Source: Prevotella sp. | GTDB taxonomy: Bacteria; Bacteroidota; Bacteroidia; Bacteroidales; Bacteroidaceae | Assembly: GCA_016291085.1 (NCBI GenBank) | Contig: JAEEVW010000008.1 | Span: 43,609-107,608, forward strand | Length of the DNA stretch: 64,000 nt | Reading direction: 5' to 3' | Shown: positions 34,339 through 43,269 of the stretch, one piece after another | How positions within the stretch are numbered: the stretch's first letter is position 1 | Layout of the letters: every line of letters starts with the position of its first letter | The notes under the pieces: model-generated | Database searches by the model: none | Told to the model about the DNA's origin: nothing | What the model saw: only the letters and a program-made list of their open reading frames with translations | Position numbers and translations under genes: made by a program

Positions 34339-35529
34339 ATGAAGTACTATCTGATAGTCGGGGAGGCGAGTGGTGATTTGCATGCGTCGCACTTGATGCA
34401 GGCACTGAAACGTCGCGACGAGGAGGCGGAGTTCCGCTTCTTCGGCGGCGACCTGATGACTGCCGTGGGTGGGACGTGCGTGAAACACTACCGCGAACTG
34501 GCCTATATGGGTTTCATTCCCGTGTTGCTGCATCTGAGGACGATTCTGAAGAACATGCAGATGTGCAAGGAGGACATCTTCCAATGGCAACCTGACGTCG
34601 TCATCTTAGTGGACTATCCCGGCTTCAACCTGGATATTGCGAAATACGTGCACGGGATTAGAGGTAAGAGGTTAGAGGTAAGAGGTAAGAGAATTGCGTT
34701 GAACTCGAAGGTTTACTATTACATCTCGCCGAAGATTTGGGCGTGGAAGGAATACCGCATCAAGAACATCAAGCGCGACGTGGACGAACTGTTCTCCATT
34801 CTGCCCTTCGAGGTGCCTTTCTTCGAGGAGAAACACCATTATCCCATTCACTATGTGGGTAATCCCACGGCACAGGAGGTGAGAGAGTTCTTGCAGACCC
34901 CCTCCAAACCTCCCCGAGGGGAGTCTTTAGGTCACTCCCCCTCGGGGGAGACGGAGAGGGGTCGTGTCATCGCCCTGTTGGCGGGTAGTAGGAAGCAGGA
35001 AATCAAGGACAACCTGCCTGCGATGATTGAGGCCACGCGCCATCTGGCCGACCGCTATGACCTGGTGCTGGCCGGAGCGCCCTCGATAGAGCCCGACTAC
35101 TACAAGCCTTTCTTGGCAGGCAGTCAGGTGCGGCTCGTGATGAACGAGACTTACCCCTTGCTGGCGAGGGCTACTGCCGCGCTGGTGACCAGTGGTACGG
35201 CAACGTTGGAGACCTGCATGTTCCGTGTGCCGCAAGTGGTGTGCTATAAGACGCCGCTCGGCAAGTTGGTCGGTTTTCTGAAACGTCACGTGCTGAAGGT
35301 GAAATACGTGTCGCTGGTGAATCTGATAGCCGACCGCGAGGTGGTGCGCGAGTTGGTGGCAGAGACCTTCAGCGTGGAGAATATCCGTCAGGAACTGGAA
35401 GCCATCCTGCCTGGAGGCGACAAGCGCCAGCAGATGCTCAGCGACTACGACGACGTCCACCAGCGACTGGGCGAGAGTCATGCCCCTGACGAGGCCGCAA
35501 GGATCATGATAGAACTATTAAAAAGGTAA
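34339..35529 (+). CDS. lpxB: Lipid-A-disaccharide synthase LpxB
   Basis: The 396-residue GT19 enzyme joins UDP-2,3-diacylglucosamine and lipid X in lipid A synthesis. Family motifs: YLIVGEASGDLHASHLMQAL at the N-terminus, FFGGDLM, YYISPKIWAWKEYRI, HYVGNPTAQEV, LLAGSRKQEI and ALVTSGTATLETC. Two stretches are not family-like. GIRGKRLEVRGKRIALNS (about 107-124) is coded by a GAGGTAAGAG tandem repeat. TPSKPPRGESLGHSPSGETERG (about 186-208) is coded by the palindromic element. Both fall in loops. It follows surE and is followed 27 bp later by the DUF5020 gene. Confidence 0.95.
   Translation: MKYYLIVGEASGDLHASHLMQALKRRDEEAEFRFFGGDLMTAVGGTCVKHYRELAYMGFIPVLLHLRTILKNMQMCKEDIFQWQPDVVILVDYPGFNLDIAKYVHGIRGKRLEVRGKRIALNSKVYYYISPKIWAWKEYRIKNIKRDVDELFSILPFEVPFFEEKHHYPIHYVGNPTAQEVREFLQTPSKPPRGESLGHSPSGETERGRVIALLAGSRKQEIKDNLPAMIEATRHLADRYDLVLAGAPSIEPDYYKPFLAGSQVRLVMNETYPLLARATAALVTSGTATLETCMFRVPQVVCYKTPLGKLVGFLKRHVLKVKYVSLVNLIADREVVRELVAETFSVENIRQELEAILPGGDKRQQMLSDYDDVHQRLGESHAPDEAARIMIELLKR
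34658..34693 (+). repeat. GAGGTAAGAG tandem repeat inside lpxB
   Basis: Three imperfect copies of TTAGAGGTAAGAGG, in frame, coding for GKRLEVRGKR. The same purine-rich unit appears as its complement at 37118-37150 between two other genes. Confidence 0.75.
34896..34963 (+). repeat. GC-rich palindromic element inside lpxB
   Basis: GACCCCCTCCAAACCTCCCC, then GAGGGGAGTC, then ACTCCCCCTCGGGGGAG and ACGGAGAGGGGTC. It closely matches the surE copy over about 67 bp and is in frame. Confidence 0.88.
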
Positions 35530-35556
35530 AACAGTAAAATAATAAATAATGCGAAT

Positions 35557-36267
35557 ATGAAAAAACTTTTTTCTTTGGTGATGACGGCTCTGGCAGCCTG
35601 CACCATGCAAGCACAGAACATTCAGTTGCACTACGACTTCGGCCGTAACATCTACACAGGCGAGGAGGCAGGACGATCGAAGGTGACCATCACCCTGGAA
35701 CAGTTCAAGGCCGACAAGTGGGGTTCATGGTTTTACTTCGTCGACGTCGACCTGTCGCGTCATTTCACGGAGAGTGCCTATACCGAGATTTCGCGTGAGT
35801 TCAACCTGGGCAAGCAGTCACCCTTTGCCGCCCACGTGGAGTTCGACGGTGGACTGAGCCGCACGATGAGTTTCCAGCAGGCAGCACTCGCTGGTTTCGC
35901 ATACAACGGACATACTGCCGACTTCTCGAAGACATGGTCAGTGCAGCTGTTGTACAAGCAGTATTTCAAGAGCTATGACTACACGCACTCGTATGCCAGC
36001 GCTCAGCTGACGGGCGTCTGGGGACTGAACTTCCTGAACAATAAACTAAGGTTCTCGGGTTTCATCGATTTCTGGCGTGGCGAGAAGGCCAACAATCACG
36101 GCTGTCTGGTGATTCTCTCTGAGCCACAGCTGTGGTATAACATCACCGAACATTTCAGTGTAGGAACGGAGTGGGAGTTCTCGAACAACTTCGTCTATAA
36201 CACAGACCCCGAGAGCACGAAGACCTTCTTCTGGAATCCTACGGTAGCCGTAAAGTGGAACTTCTAG
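35557..36267 (+). CDS. DUF5020 family outer-membrane protein
   Basis: The 236-residue protein has a signal peptide (MKKLFSLVMTALAACTMQAQ) and alternating beta strands ending in a C-terminal Phe (VAVKWNF), as in outer-membrane barrels. The sequence (HYDFGRN, FYFVDVDLS, EFDGGLS, TGVWGLNFLNNKLRFSGFIDFW) fits DUF5020, distantly like the Tsx nucleoside-channel fold. It commonly follows lpxB in Bacteroidales. Role unproven; a nucleoside-related porin would fit the surE neighbour but is inference. Confidence 0.8.
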   Translation: MKKLFSLVMTALAACTMQAQNIQLHYDFGRNIYTGEEAGRSKVTITLEQFKADKWGSWFYFVDVDLSRHFTESAYTEISREFNLGKQSPFAAHVEFDGGLSRTMSFQQAALAGFAYNGHTADFSKTWSVQLLYKQYFKSYDYTHSYASAQLTGVWGLNFLNNKLRFSGFIDFWRGEKANNHGCLVILSEPQLWYNITEHFSVGTEWEFSNNFVYNTDPESTKTFFWNPTVAVKWNF

Positions 36268-36286
36268 GACTGGTTGGAAATACTTT

Positions 36287-37120
36287 TTAGAAGACTGCAA
36301 AGCGCCCACGTTCCTGCATAAAGACAGCCTCGTGGGCTTCTTCTTGGCATATCTGCGCCTCTACCTCCGAGATGCCCTCGGGGTAGTAAGGGTTGCCGTC
36401 GACAATCTTACCCGTCAGGAACTCACACCAGGTGCAGGCGGCGGTATATCGTCCCAGCGTGTAGCTGAGGTGCATGCCGTCGCGACAGAGGATGTCGCCC
36501 AGACGGTGGCGAACCAGTTGGATGGCTGTTCCTGAGGGAATGATGCGGGGTTGTCCGATGGCAGGCATCACGCCCAGCATGGTGCTGACAATGGCGCTGT
36601 ACATCTGGCGTTGCTTGTAGTCGTAGGCTGCAAACTTCTTCGACTGGCAGTCCTGTGCATAGGCCCACGTCATGTGCCACACGAATTCCACGTGCAGATT
36701 GGTGGTATAGCTTTCTACAAGTCGTCTCAGTTTGGTCAGGTTCTGGAAACTGGCAGGGACGCCTGAGTGTTGGCTGGCTTGCTGTAGTGAGATGATGTCC
36801 CACTGTTCGTCGCGGATGATACGCTTCAGCGTCACCTTCTTCTGTTCAGAACGTACACCGCCCACGACCTTCCTGTAGGCATAGAGGGCGCTGTCCTTGA
36901 CCAGATTGGTATAGTGTCGGTCAATGGAACAGCCACCGATATAGGCATTGCCAATGACCAGCGAGTCGCCCTGGGCACGGGCCAACTCGTAGAGGTACTG
37001 TTCGATGGCATCCTGCGAAAAGCTGTTGCCGATGGCCAGCACCTTGATAAGCTTCGCCTGTAGGGGCGAAAATGAAAAAATGAGAAAATGAAATAATGAG
37101 AGAATGAAAAACTTTTTCAT
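36287..37120 (-). CDS. DUF4886 (SGNH-hydrolase-like) secreted protein
   Basis: At 277 residues, this is a DUF4886 protein. It has a signal peptide (MKKFFILSLFHFLIFSFSPLQA) and the family start VLAIGNSFSQDAIEQYLYELA, an SGNH-like block I with the candidate nucleophile Ser in GNSFS. IISLQQASQHSG and the GRYTAACTWCEFLTG region follow. It is probably an esterase or acetylesterase; substrate unknown. The hydrophobic core of the signal peptide is coded by a TTTCTCATTATTTCATTTTC repeat. Convergent with the DUF5020 gene. Confidence 0.82.
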   Translation of the reverse strand: MKKFFILSLFHFLIFSFSPLQAKLIKVLAIGNSFSQDAIEQYLYELARAQGDSLVIGNAYIGGCSIDRHYTNLVKDSALYAYRKVVGGVRSEQKKVTLKRIIRDEQWDIISLQQASQHSGVPASFQNLTKLRRLVESYTTNLHVEFVWHMTWAYAQDCQSKKFAAYDYKQRQMYSAIVSTMLGVMPAIGQPRIIPSGTAIQLVRHRLGDILCRDGMHLSYTLGRYTAACTWCEFLTGKIVDGNPYYPEGISEVEAQICQEEAHEAVFMQERGRFAVF

Positions 37121-37142
37121 CTAACTTCTTACCTCTAACTTC

Positions 37143-37697
37143 TTACATCTTACTTCTTGCCGCACGGCGCAACTTGCGTACGGCCTTGTCGCGCTCCTGG
37201 CGGACACGTTCGCGCTTCAACCCCATGTCCTCGGCAATCTCGGCCATCGTCTGTCGCCAGCCTTTCAGTCCATAGTAGCGGCTCACCACCTCGCGTTCAC
37301 GGTCGTTCAGCACGTCGATGCACGCCAGCAGGTCGTCGTTCAGCGAGTTCTCTTCAACGATGGCATCGGCTTTCTCGGCATTGACGTCCTCCAGCACGTT
37401 GAGCAGGGTGTAGTTGTTGCGACTGCCTACGGGCAGCGACTCGTCCGTAGAACGTATGTCGGTGGCTGTCTCCAGACGACTGATGGCCGTCTCGATGCTG
37501 CGACGGATATAGGGGGCGGCGAAGGTGACGAAAGGTTTTCCGCGAGAAGCGTCGTACTTCGCGGCGGCTTTCATCATTCCGATACTGCCCTCGCTGATGA
37601 GGTCGTCCGTGCTCAGCACGTCACTCTTGTACTGTCGGGCCAGCGTGATGACATAGCCCATATTGTCTGTTACCAGCTTCTCTTGCTCCTTCGTCAT
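37143..37697 (-). CDS. Short sigma-70 family RNA polymerase sigma factor
   Basis: The 184-residue protein has region 2 (LARQYKSDVLSTDDLISEGSIGMMKAAAKYDASRGKPFVTFAAPYIRRSIETAI) and region 4 (LNDREREVVSRYYGLKGWRQTMAEIAEDMGLKRERVRQERDKAVRKLR). Region 1 and a clear region 3 are missing. The region 2 to 4 sequence is close to group 1/2 (RpoD-like) factors rather than ECF factors, but it is much shorter than the roughly 290-residue primary sigma of Bacteroidetes. No anti-sigma gene is adjacent. The DUF4886 gene lies 22 bp downstream. Confidence 0.85.
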   Translation of the reverse strand: MTKEQEKLVTDNMGYVITLARQYKSDVLSTDDLISEGSIGMMKAAAKYDASRGKPFVTFAAPYIRRSIETAISRLETATDIRSTDESLPVGSRNNYTLLNVLEDVNAEKADAIVEENSLNDDLLACIDVLNDREREVVSRYYGLKGWRQTMAEIAEDMGLKRERVRQERDKAVRKLRRAARSKM

Positions 37698-37742
37698 AGC
37701 TTTTTTTCGTTATAACGTCATAACGTAATACCGTTATAACGC

Positions 37743-38696
37743 CTATTTATTATATTTTTCTAACAACCCCTTCACCAGTTTGCCGTACACCTTGATGACG
37801 TCGTCGGCCCAGGGGCCGGTCGCTGTGGCACGTGGCAGCAGCATGGAGCACGACTCGTTCTTGTCGCTGATGCTCCAGCATATCCAGCTGATGCCCAGAC
37901 GCTCGCACATGGCAATCCACTGCTCTTCACTCTCGGCATCGATCTTGCCGTCGCCAGAGGCTTCTGTCGCTCCGCTCTCAGAGATGAATACGGGAGTGCC
38001 TCGCTTGACGGCATCCTCCGTGCGCTGACGAAGGTCGTCGCCATGTGTGGCAGCATAGAAGTGAACGGTATACATCACGTTCTGGAAACCCTCCAGCGGA
38101 CTCTCGGCCACCAGGTGGATGTCCTGGTCCCAGTGGGGACAGCCCACAAGCACGATGTTGTCCTTGTCGTACTTTCGGATTTCGCCAATCACCTCGGCAG
38201 CATATTTCTTCAGGTCGGCCCACGTGTCTTCTACGGGTTCGTTAAAGATCTCGTAGATGATATGGGGATTCTTGCCGTATTTCTTGGCCATCTGACCAAA
38301 GAATGCCTTCGCCTCTTCCGTCTTGAGGATGTGCGAATGCCAGTCGATGATGACATAGACGTTCTGCTTGATGGCCGACTCAATGACGGGCGTCATACAT
38401 TGCAGGGCATACTCGGGATTCTCCAGATAATTGTCCTCAATCATGATACCCATGGCGGCACGGATGACCGAACAGTGCCAGTCCTGCTTCAACGTCTGCA
38501 CGACTTCCTTGTTGTAGAATCGTGGCCACAGGTTGTGCCAGCCCAGACTGACACCACGCAGAATGACGGGATTGCCCCGCTTGTCGCAGAGTTGCGCACC
38601 CTTTACTTGCAGCTGTCCGTACTGCTTGACAGGATCAATGGCGTGTGCGTGACATGCAAACACACAAGACAGAATTATGGTCAGTAGCTTCTTCAT
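37743..38696 (-). CDS. Secreted GH5 endoglucanase-type glycanase
   Basis: I start it at 38696 (MKKLLTIILSCVFACHAHA, signal peptide), giving 317 residues. A seven-codon upstream extension (MNFELYD) is only a read-through of a GTTCAAAGTTCAATG repeat. GH5 motifs: VILRGVSLGWHNLWP, VIRAAMG, VIIDWHSH, the acid/base Glu in IYEIFNEPVED, VHFYAATHG, the nucleophile Glu in VFISESGA, and WICWSISDK. This is typical of GH5 subfamily 2 cellulases acting on beta-1,4-glucans. No binding module is attached, so it is probably periplasmic or surface located. Confidence 0.92.
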   Translation of the reverse strand: MKKLLTIILSCVFACHAHAIDPVKQYGQLQVKGAQLCDKRGNPVILRGVSLGWHNLWPRFYNKEVVQTLKQDWHCSVIRAAMGIMIEDNYLENPEYALQCMTPVIESAIKQNVYVIIDWHSHILKTEEAKAFFGQMAKKYGKNPHIIYEIFNEPVEDTWADLKKYAAEVIGEIRKYDKDNIVLVGCPHWDQDIHLVAESPLEGFQNVMYTVHFYAATHGDDLRQRTEDAVKRGTPVFISESGATEASGDGKIDAESEEQWIAMCERLGISWICWSISDKNESCSMLLPRATATGPWADDVIKVYGKLVKGLLEKYNK

Positions 38697-38726
38697 ATCA
38701 TAAAGTTCAAAGTTCAATGTTCAAAG

Positions 38727-39614
38727 TTAAAACAGCGACAGCGTATACAGGTACACCACAGCGGCTGGGATGGCCAGCAGCGACGAGTCGAAGCGGTCGA
38801 GCATGCCTCCGTGTCCAGGCAGGATGTTTCCGCTATCCTTGATGCCCAACGTACGCTTGAAAAGACTCTCCACCAAGTCGCCCCACGTGCCGAAGACAAC
38901 CACGACGAGTCCCAGTCCGAGCCATTCGGGAATGGACAGCATGCCCGTAAACAGCGTCGAGGGGTGGTCCATGTCGGCTACCTGCATGTTGTCGAGCCAG
39001 CCGATGCCCCATGCGACCAGAAGCACAAAGACGGCTCCGCCGATGCTTCCTTCCCACGACTTTCCCGGCGAGATGCGTGGAAACAGTTTATGGCGTCCTA
39101 ACAGCGAGCCTACGCAATAGGCTCCTGTGTCGTTTACCCATAGGAATATGAAGACGCTCAATGGCAACAGCGTGTTGAATGCTACCTGTCCGTCGGGTGT
39201 AGCGTTGAATGCCAGCACGTTCAGCAACGAGAAGGGTAGGGCAATATACATCTGTGCCAGCATGGTGTATGCCCAGTCCTGAATGGGGTCGTCCTGTCGC
39301 AGGTAGAGCTCTGCGATCAGCATGTAGATGATGGTCACCAGATAGGGTATGAACACTACGCTCTTGGCTGCTCCGCCATACAGGTCGCTACAAAAATAGG
39401 TCATCGCGTAGAAGAAATACACGGCAGCCACCGTCGAAATGAAACGGTTCACGGTGACGTGCTCGCGCTCGTTGACCAGTCCGGTAAACTCCCATACGGT
39501 CATACCCGTCACGATACTGAACAGCAGTACCATAGCCTCCGGGCGCAGAAACGATGCGACAATGGCAGCTACAAAGATGACGCCTGTAATCGTTCTGACA
39601 ATAAAGTTCTTCAT
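38727..39614 (-). CDS. cdsA: Phosphatidate cytidylyltransferase CdsA
   Basis: The 295-residue membrane protein has about eight hydrophobic helices. The CdsA signature lies near the C-terminus (GTWGDLVESLFKRTLGIKDSGNILPGHGGMLDRFDSSL), with an upstream FLWVNDTGAYCVGSLLGRHKLFPRISPGKSWEGSIGG block. It makes CDP-diacylglycerol for phospholipid synthesis. It starts 12 bp after ftsH, in the rsfS-ftsH-cdsA operon. Confidence 0.95.
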   Translation of the reverse strand: MKNFIVRTITGVIFVAAIVASFLRPEAMVLLFSIVTGMTVWEFTGLVNEREHVTVNRFISTVAAVYFFYAMTYFCSDLYGGAAKSVVFIPYLVTIIYMLIAELYLRQDDPIQDWAYTMLAQMYIALPFSLLNVLAFNATPDGQVAFNTLLPLSVFIFLWVNDTGAYCVGSLLGRHKLFPRISPGKSWEGSIGGAVFVLLVAWGIGWLDNMQVADMDHPSTLFTGMLSIPEWLGLGLVVVVFGTWGDLVESLFKRTLGIKDSGNILPGHGGMLDRFDSSLLAIPAAVVYLYTLSLF

Positions 39615-39626
39615 ATCGTTTGGTTT

Positions 39627-41690
39627 TTAGTTCTCGGTATTATCCGGTGTCTCCGGTGTCTCCGGATTTTCCGGACTATCCGGATTCTCCGTCGCTTCCG
39701 GCAACAACCCCAGTTCCTTGGCACGCTCTTCGGCCATACGCTCGGCATCGGCACGCATCTGGGCTTCCAACAGCTCTTCCGAACGGCTGGTCCAAGGGCG
39801 CTTGCCGAAGATGCGCTCTACGTCGTCGGCAAAGATGACCTCACGCTCTACCAGCATCTGAGCCAGTTGGGCGTGTCCGTCCTTATGCTCCGTCAGTATC
39901 TGCTTGGCGCGCTCGTACTGCTCGTTCACCATCTTCAGCACCTCCTCGTCCATCAGCTTGGCTGTGGTCTCCGAGTAGGGCTTCTGGAACGAGTATTCCT
40001 GTTGGTTATAATAGCACAGGTTGGGCAGCTTGTCGCTCATACCGGCATAGGCCACCATACCGTAAGCCTGTTTGGTAGTACGCTCCAGGTCGTTCATGGC
40101 TCCTGTCGAGATATGGCCGATGAACAGTTCCTCGGCAGCTCGTCCGCCCAGCAGCGAGCACATCTCGTCGAGCATGGCCTCTTTGGTTTGCAGCACACGC
40201 TCCTCGGGCAGATACCATGCGGCACCCAAGGCACGCCCACGGGGTACGATGCTCACCTTCACCAGTGGATTGGCAAACTCCGTAAACCACGAAATGGTAG
40301 CGTGACCAGCCTCGTGGATGGCTATCGACCGCTTCTCGGCCTCGGTCATCACCTTGGTCTTCTTCTCCAGACCGCCGATGATACGGTCTACAGCATCCAG
40401 GAAGTCCTGCTTGCCTACTTTCTCGCGATTGAAGCGGGCGGCAATCAGGGCAGCTTCGTTACAAACATTGGCGATATCGGCGCCCGAGAAACCTGGTGTC
40501 TGACGGGCCAGGAAGTCCACATCCACGCTCTCGTCGAGCTTCAGGGGCTTCAGGTGCACCATAAACACTTCCTTGCGCTCGTTCAGGTCGGGCAGGTCGA
40601 CGTGTATCTGACGGTCGAAACGTCCTGCACGCAATAGCGCCGAGTCCAACATGTCGGCACGGTTTGTGGCAGCCAGCGTGATGATACCACTGTTGGTGCC
40701 GAAACCGTCCATCTCCGTCAACAGGGCATTCAGCGTGTTCTCGCGCTCGTCGTTGCCACCCATTGCAGGGTTCTTCGAACGGGCACGGCCCACAGCGTCA
40801 ATCTCGTCGATAAAGATGATGCACGGTGCCTTCTGCTTGGCTTTTTCAAATAGGTCGCGCACACGCGAGGCACCCACACCCACAAACATCTCGACGAAGT
40901 CTGATCCCGACATCGAGAAGAACGGTACACCAGCCTCGCCGGCTACAGCCTTGGCCAGCAGCGTCTTACCCGTTCCCGGAGGACCCACCAGCAGTGCGCC
41001 CTTGGGAATCTTACCGCCTAAGTCGGTATATTTCTGTGGATTCTTCAGGAAGTCCACAATCTCCTGCATCTCCTGTTTGGCACCAGCCTGTCCGGCCACG
41101 TCCTTGAACGTAATGCCCAGGTCGCCGCCCTTTTCATACATCTGTGCCTTCGACTTGCCGACGCTGAAGATGCCGCCACCCATGCCGCCACCGGCTCCAC
41201 CGCCCATGCGGCGCATGATGAATATCCAGATGAAGATGATGCCGCCGAAGAACAGGATGTTCATCAGCAGCGAACTGAAGAATTCGCTGTCCTTCGAGTT
41301 GTCATACGAGAACTTTCCGCTGAATTTCTCCTGTTCGCGGGCTTCGTTCAAGAATTGCTCCACCTGGTCTACAGAGCCGATGGCTACAGTGACATAGGGG
41401 TTCTTGCCTGTCTGTTCCACACCCTGATGGAACACGTCGCGAATGTGTTCGGGCTTTACGTACATCTGTAGCACGTTCTCGTATTTGTTCACTACAATCT
41501 TCTCGGCATATCCCTTCATGACCATCGTCTTGAAGTCCGAGTAGGTCGTTTCAGTCCGTACACTCGATTTCTCGTTACCCTGCGTAAAGTAAAGGGTAAT
41601 CAACGCAATGATAACCAGTCCGTAAATCCAATTCATGTTGAATTTCGGCATGTTCATCTGGGGCTTATTATTGGGTTTCTTGTTGTCCAT
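39627..41690 (-). CDS. ftsH: ATP-dependent zinc metalloprotease FtsH
   Basis: The 687-residue protein has two transmembrane helices (about 14-30 and 135-155) around a periplasmic domain. An AAA+ module follows, with Walker A ([16 protein letters not shown]), Walker B ([12 protein letters not shown]) and SRH ([20 protein letters not shown]). The M41 zinc site is HEAGHA, with a distal Glu/Asp further on. It degrades unassembled membrane proteins and regulators. The C-terminal [26 protein letters not shown] tail is coded by TCCGGTGTC/TCCGGATTTTCCGG repeats and is probably not conserved. It lies 2 bp from rsfS. Confidence 0.97.
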   Translation of the reverse strand: MDNKKPNNKPQMNMPKFNMNWIYGLVIIALITLYFTQGNEKSSVRTETTYSDFKTMVMKGYAEKIVVNKYENVLQMYVKPEHIRDVFHQGVEQTGKNPYVTVAIGSVDQVEQFLNEAREQEKFSGKFSYDNSKDSEFFSSLLMNILFFGGIIFIWIFIMRRMGGGAGGGMGGGIFSVGKSKAQMYEKGGDLGITFKDVAGQAGAKQEMQEIVDFLKNPQKYTDLGGKIPKGALLVGPPGTGKTLLAKAVAGEAGVPFFSMSGSDFVEMFVGVGASRVRDLFEKAKQKAPCIIFIDEIDAVGRARSKNPAMGGNDERENTLNALLTEMDGFGTNSGIITLAATNRADMLDSALLRAGRFDRQIHVDLPDLNERKEVFMVHLKPLKLDESVDVDFLARQTPGFSGADIANVCNEAALIAARFNREKVGKQDFLDAVDRIIGGLEKKTKVMTEAEKRSIAIHEAGHATISWFTEFANPLVKVSIVPRGRALGAAWYLPEERVLQTKEAMLDEMCSLLGGRAAEELFIGHISTGAMNDLERTTKQAYGMVAYAGMSDKLPNLCYYNQQEYSFQKPYSETTAKLMDEEVLKMVNEQYERAKQILTEHKDGHAQLAQMLVEREVIFADDVERIFGKRPWTSRSEELLEAQMRADAERMAEERAKELGLLPEATENPDSPENPETPETPDNTEN
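39639..39700. repeat. TCCGG short tandem repeat in the ftsH tail
   Basis: Six imperfect copies of a 9-12 base unit (TCCGGTGTC, TCCGGATTT, TCCGGACTA) code for the last 20 or so residues of FtsH. A similar TCCGGATTTTCCGG block interrupts mutY at 58889. Confidence 0.7.
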
Positions 41691-41692
41691 GA

Positions 41693-42052
41693 TTAGTCAA
41701 TGTCTTCGATTTGTGTTAATTCTGCATCGTCCCACAGGTGCTCCAGGTCGTAAAATTCGCGCATGTCGGGAACGAAGATATGCACCAGCACATCGCCATA
41801 GTCCATAGCCACCCACTGTGCATTCTCCAGACCTACCACTGTCGACGGCTTCTCGCCCAACTGCTCGCGGGCCATGTCGCTGACAGACTCGGTGATAGCC
41901 TCCACTTGCGAAGGCGAATTGCCCTGACAAATGATGAAATAGTTACTAATAGCACCTTCGATGCCCTGCAGGTTGGCCACTACAATGCGCTGGCCTTTCT
42001 TCTCTTGTATTCCTTTTGTAATAGTATCTACTAACTGCAATGTTTGCTCCAT
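41693..42052 (-). CDS. rsfS: Ribosome silencing factor RsfS
   Basis: I place the start at 42052 (MEQTLQLVDTITKGIQEKKG), giving 119 residues, the normal family length. The upstream open frame crosses the promoter and the tRNA gene on the other strand. RsfS/DUF143 motifs: DIVVANLQ-like (RIVVANLQGI), YFIICQGNSPSQVEAI, WVAMDYGDVLVHIF and REFYDLEHLWDDA. It binds uL14 and blocks 30S-50S joining in starvation. First gene of the rsfS-ftsH-cdsA operon. Confidence 0.95.
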   Translation of the reverse strand: MEQTLQLVDTITKGIQEKKGQRIVVANLQGIEGAISNYFIICQGNSPSQVEAITESVSDMAREQLGEKPSTVVGLENAQWVAMDYGDVLVHIFVPDMREFYDLEHLWDDAELTQIEDID

Positions 42053-42080
42053 TAAATATAAATATGTATGTTTCGAGCTA

Positions 42081-42088
42081 CAAAGATA
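42081..42088 (-). promoter_or_regulatory. -7 box of the rsfS-ftsH-cdsA operon
   Basis: TATCTTTG on the minus strand, 28 bp before the rsfS start. The -33 region is not clear. Confidence 0.55.
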
Positions 42089-42159
42089 CACCAAATATCC
42101 CCAAAACAAGACACTTTCCATAAAAATTTGCGTTTTTTTATAAAAAACCTGCTTTTTTT

Positions 42160-42190
42160 TTTGCAGATTCCAAAAAAAGCTGTACCTTTG
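42160..42190 (+). promoter_or_regulatory. Promoter of the tRNA-Gln gene
   Basis: TTTG (42160-42163), exactly 19 bp, then TACCTTTG (42183-42190): a full Bacteroidetes consensus, 31 bp before the tRNA. Confidence 0.8.
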
Positions 42191-42221
42191 CACCCGCATT
42201 TTGAGAAATGCACCACAAGTT

Positions 42222-42295
42222 TGGGGTATGGTGTAATGGTAACACTGCAGATTCTGGTCCTGCCTTTCCTGGTTCGAGTCCGGGTACCCCAACCA
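42222..42295 (+). tRNA. tRNA-Gln (CTG)
   Basis: The 74-base gene begins TGGGGTA and ends TACCCCA-A-CCA, so the CCA end is encoded. It has a D arm (GGTGTAATGGTAACACT), an anticodon arm GCAGA-TTCTGGT-CCTGC with anticodon CTG, and a T arm around GGTTCGAGTCC. One A-C mismatch closes the anticodon stem. It stands alone between its promoter and a hairpin terminator. Confidence 0.93.
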
Positions 42296-42299
42296 AAAG

Positions 42300-42333
42300 A
42301 AAGAGTCACTCAAACGAGCGACTCTTTTTCTTT
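42300..42333 (+). terminator. Rho-independent terminator after tRNA-Gln
   Basis: Stem AAAGAGTC-A-CTC with GAG-C-GACTCTTT (one mismatch, loop AAAC), then a T-rich run. It may also serve the convergent gene ending at 42352. Confidence 0.8.
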
Positions 42334-42351
42334 AATTATATGTTTTACTCT

Positions 42352-43248
42352 TTATTTTAGCGTTACAGTGCTTTTGGTGGTCATTTTCTGACCCATGGTA
42401 TCGGTGGTGTTCTCGGTGACGATGCTCTTGGGCCAGCCGTCGGCTTGGAACTCGTAGGTGTCCTTTTGCGTCATGTCGATCTTCAGCATGCCAGTAGCCA
42501 TGACTTGGTCGATGTTGTCTTTAATCATCTGTGCCTGCTCGGGGGCACGTTCCTCGACCTGCTTGATGATGAGTTCCTTCATTTCGTCCTTGCTCATGTT
42601 GAGGGTGGAGTTGGCGATGACGTTCTGTCCGTTGACGAAATACATGCGCTTCATCTTCAGACCGTCCTTCGAGATGTACTCTTCCTGGGCACCGGTGACG
42701 ATGGTCTTGCCATTGAGCGACAAGGCAGAGGTGCTCTCTTGTAAACCGGCCAGGATAGTCTCCTCAGTGAATGCCCCCAGGAGCTGGTTCTTCAGCACGT
42801 CCTTGGTGGCCATCTGGCTCAGTTGAGGAATCTCGGCGAACATTTTGTCGATAACGGCATCGGCGCCCTGTTCGATTTTCGTCTTCAGTTCGGTGGCATT
42901 CAACACTTTGGTAGGCTTGCCGTCTTTGTCGGTGGCAACGCGTACCACGACACCCTTCTGGATCTCCTCGCTGGCGCCAATCAGTTTGGCGGTAATATTC
43001 TCAGCATCAGCCTCGACCTGCACGTTGACGGTCTCGACATCGAGGACATAGCCGTCGGCAGTGGCGTCGACAACGGTATACTTACTCTCAGACGTGATTT
43101 TGGCATCACCCTGCATGGGGATGCTGTTGGTGGCGACGGTGGTGTAGTTCTTAACGTCGCCCTTCTGCATTTTTGGGGCGATTTTCAACTGTGCCTGTGC
43201 GGCGAGAACTGTAGTCAGCAACAAACTGACGAAAAACATTTTTTTCAT
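42352..43248 (-). CDS. Secreted protein, DUF6263-like
   Basis: At 298 residues, with a signal peptide (MKKMFFVSLLLTTVLAAQAQ). The mature part is beta-strand and helix mixed, with LKIAPKMQKGDVKNYTTVATNS, VLDVETVNVQVEADAENITAK, and a Lys/Glu-rich helix before a C-terminal strand (YEFQADGWPKSIVTENTTDTMGQKM). The pattern fits the DUF6263 group of periplasmic proteins; no function is known. It lies 21 bp after the phosphatase/GH28 fusion gene. A long frame on the opposite strand here is an artefact. Confidence 0.65.
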   Translation of the reverse strand: MKKMFFVSLLLTTVLAAQAQLKIAPKMQKGDVKNYTTVATNSIPMQGDAKITSESKYTVVDATADGYVLDVETVNVQVEADAENITAKLIGASEEIQKGVVVRVATDKDGKPTKVLNATELKTKIEQGADAVIDKMFAEIPQLSQMATKDVLKNQLLGAFTEETILAGLQESTSALSLNGKTIVTGAQEEYISKDGLKMKRMYFVNGQNVIANSTLNMSKDEMKELIIKQVEERAPEQAQMIKDNIDQVMATGMLKIDMTQKDTYEFQADGWPKSIVTENTTDTMGQKMTTKSTVTLK

Positions 43249-43269
43249 TTTCTTTTTGGTTTGATATTT

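Noticed and set aside
42053..42313. N-terminal extension of rsfS
   Set aside because: It would translate the complement of tRNA-Gln and its promoter; family length and motifs start at 42052.
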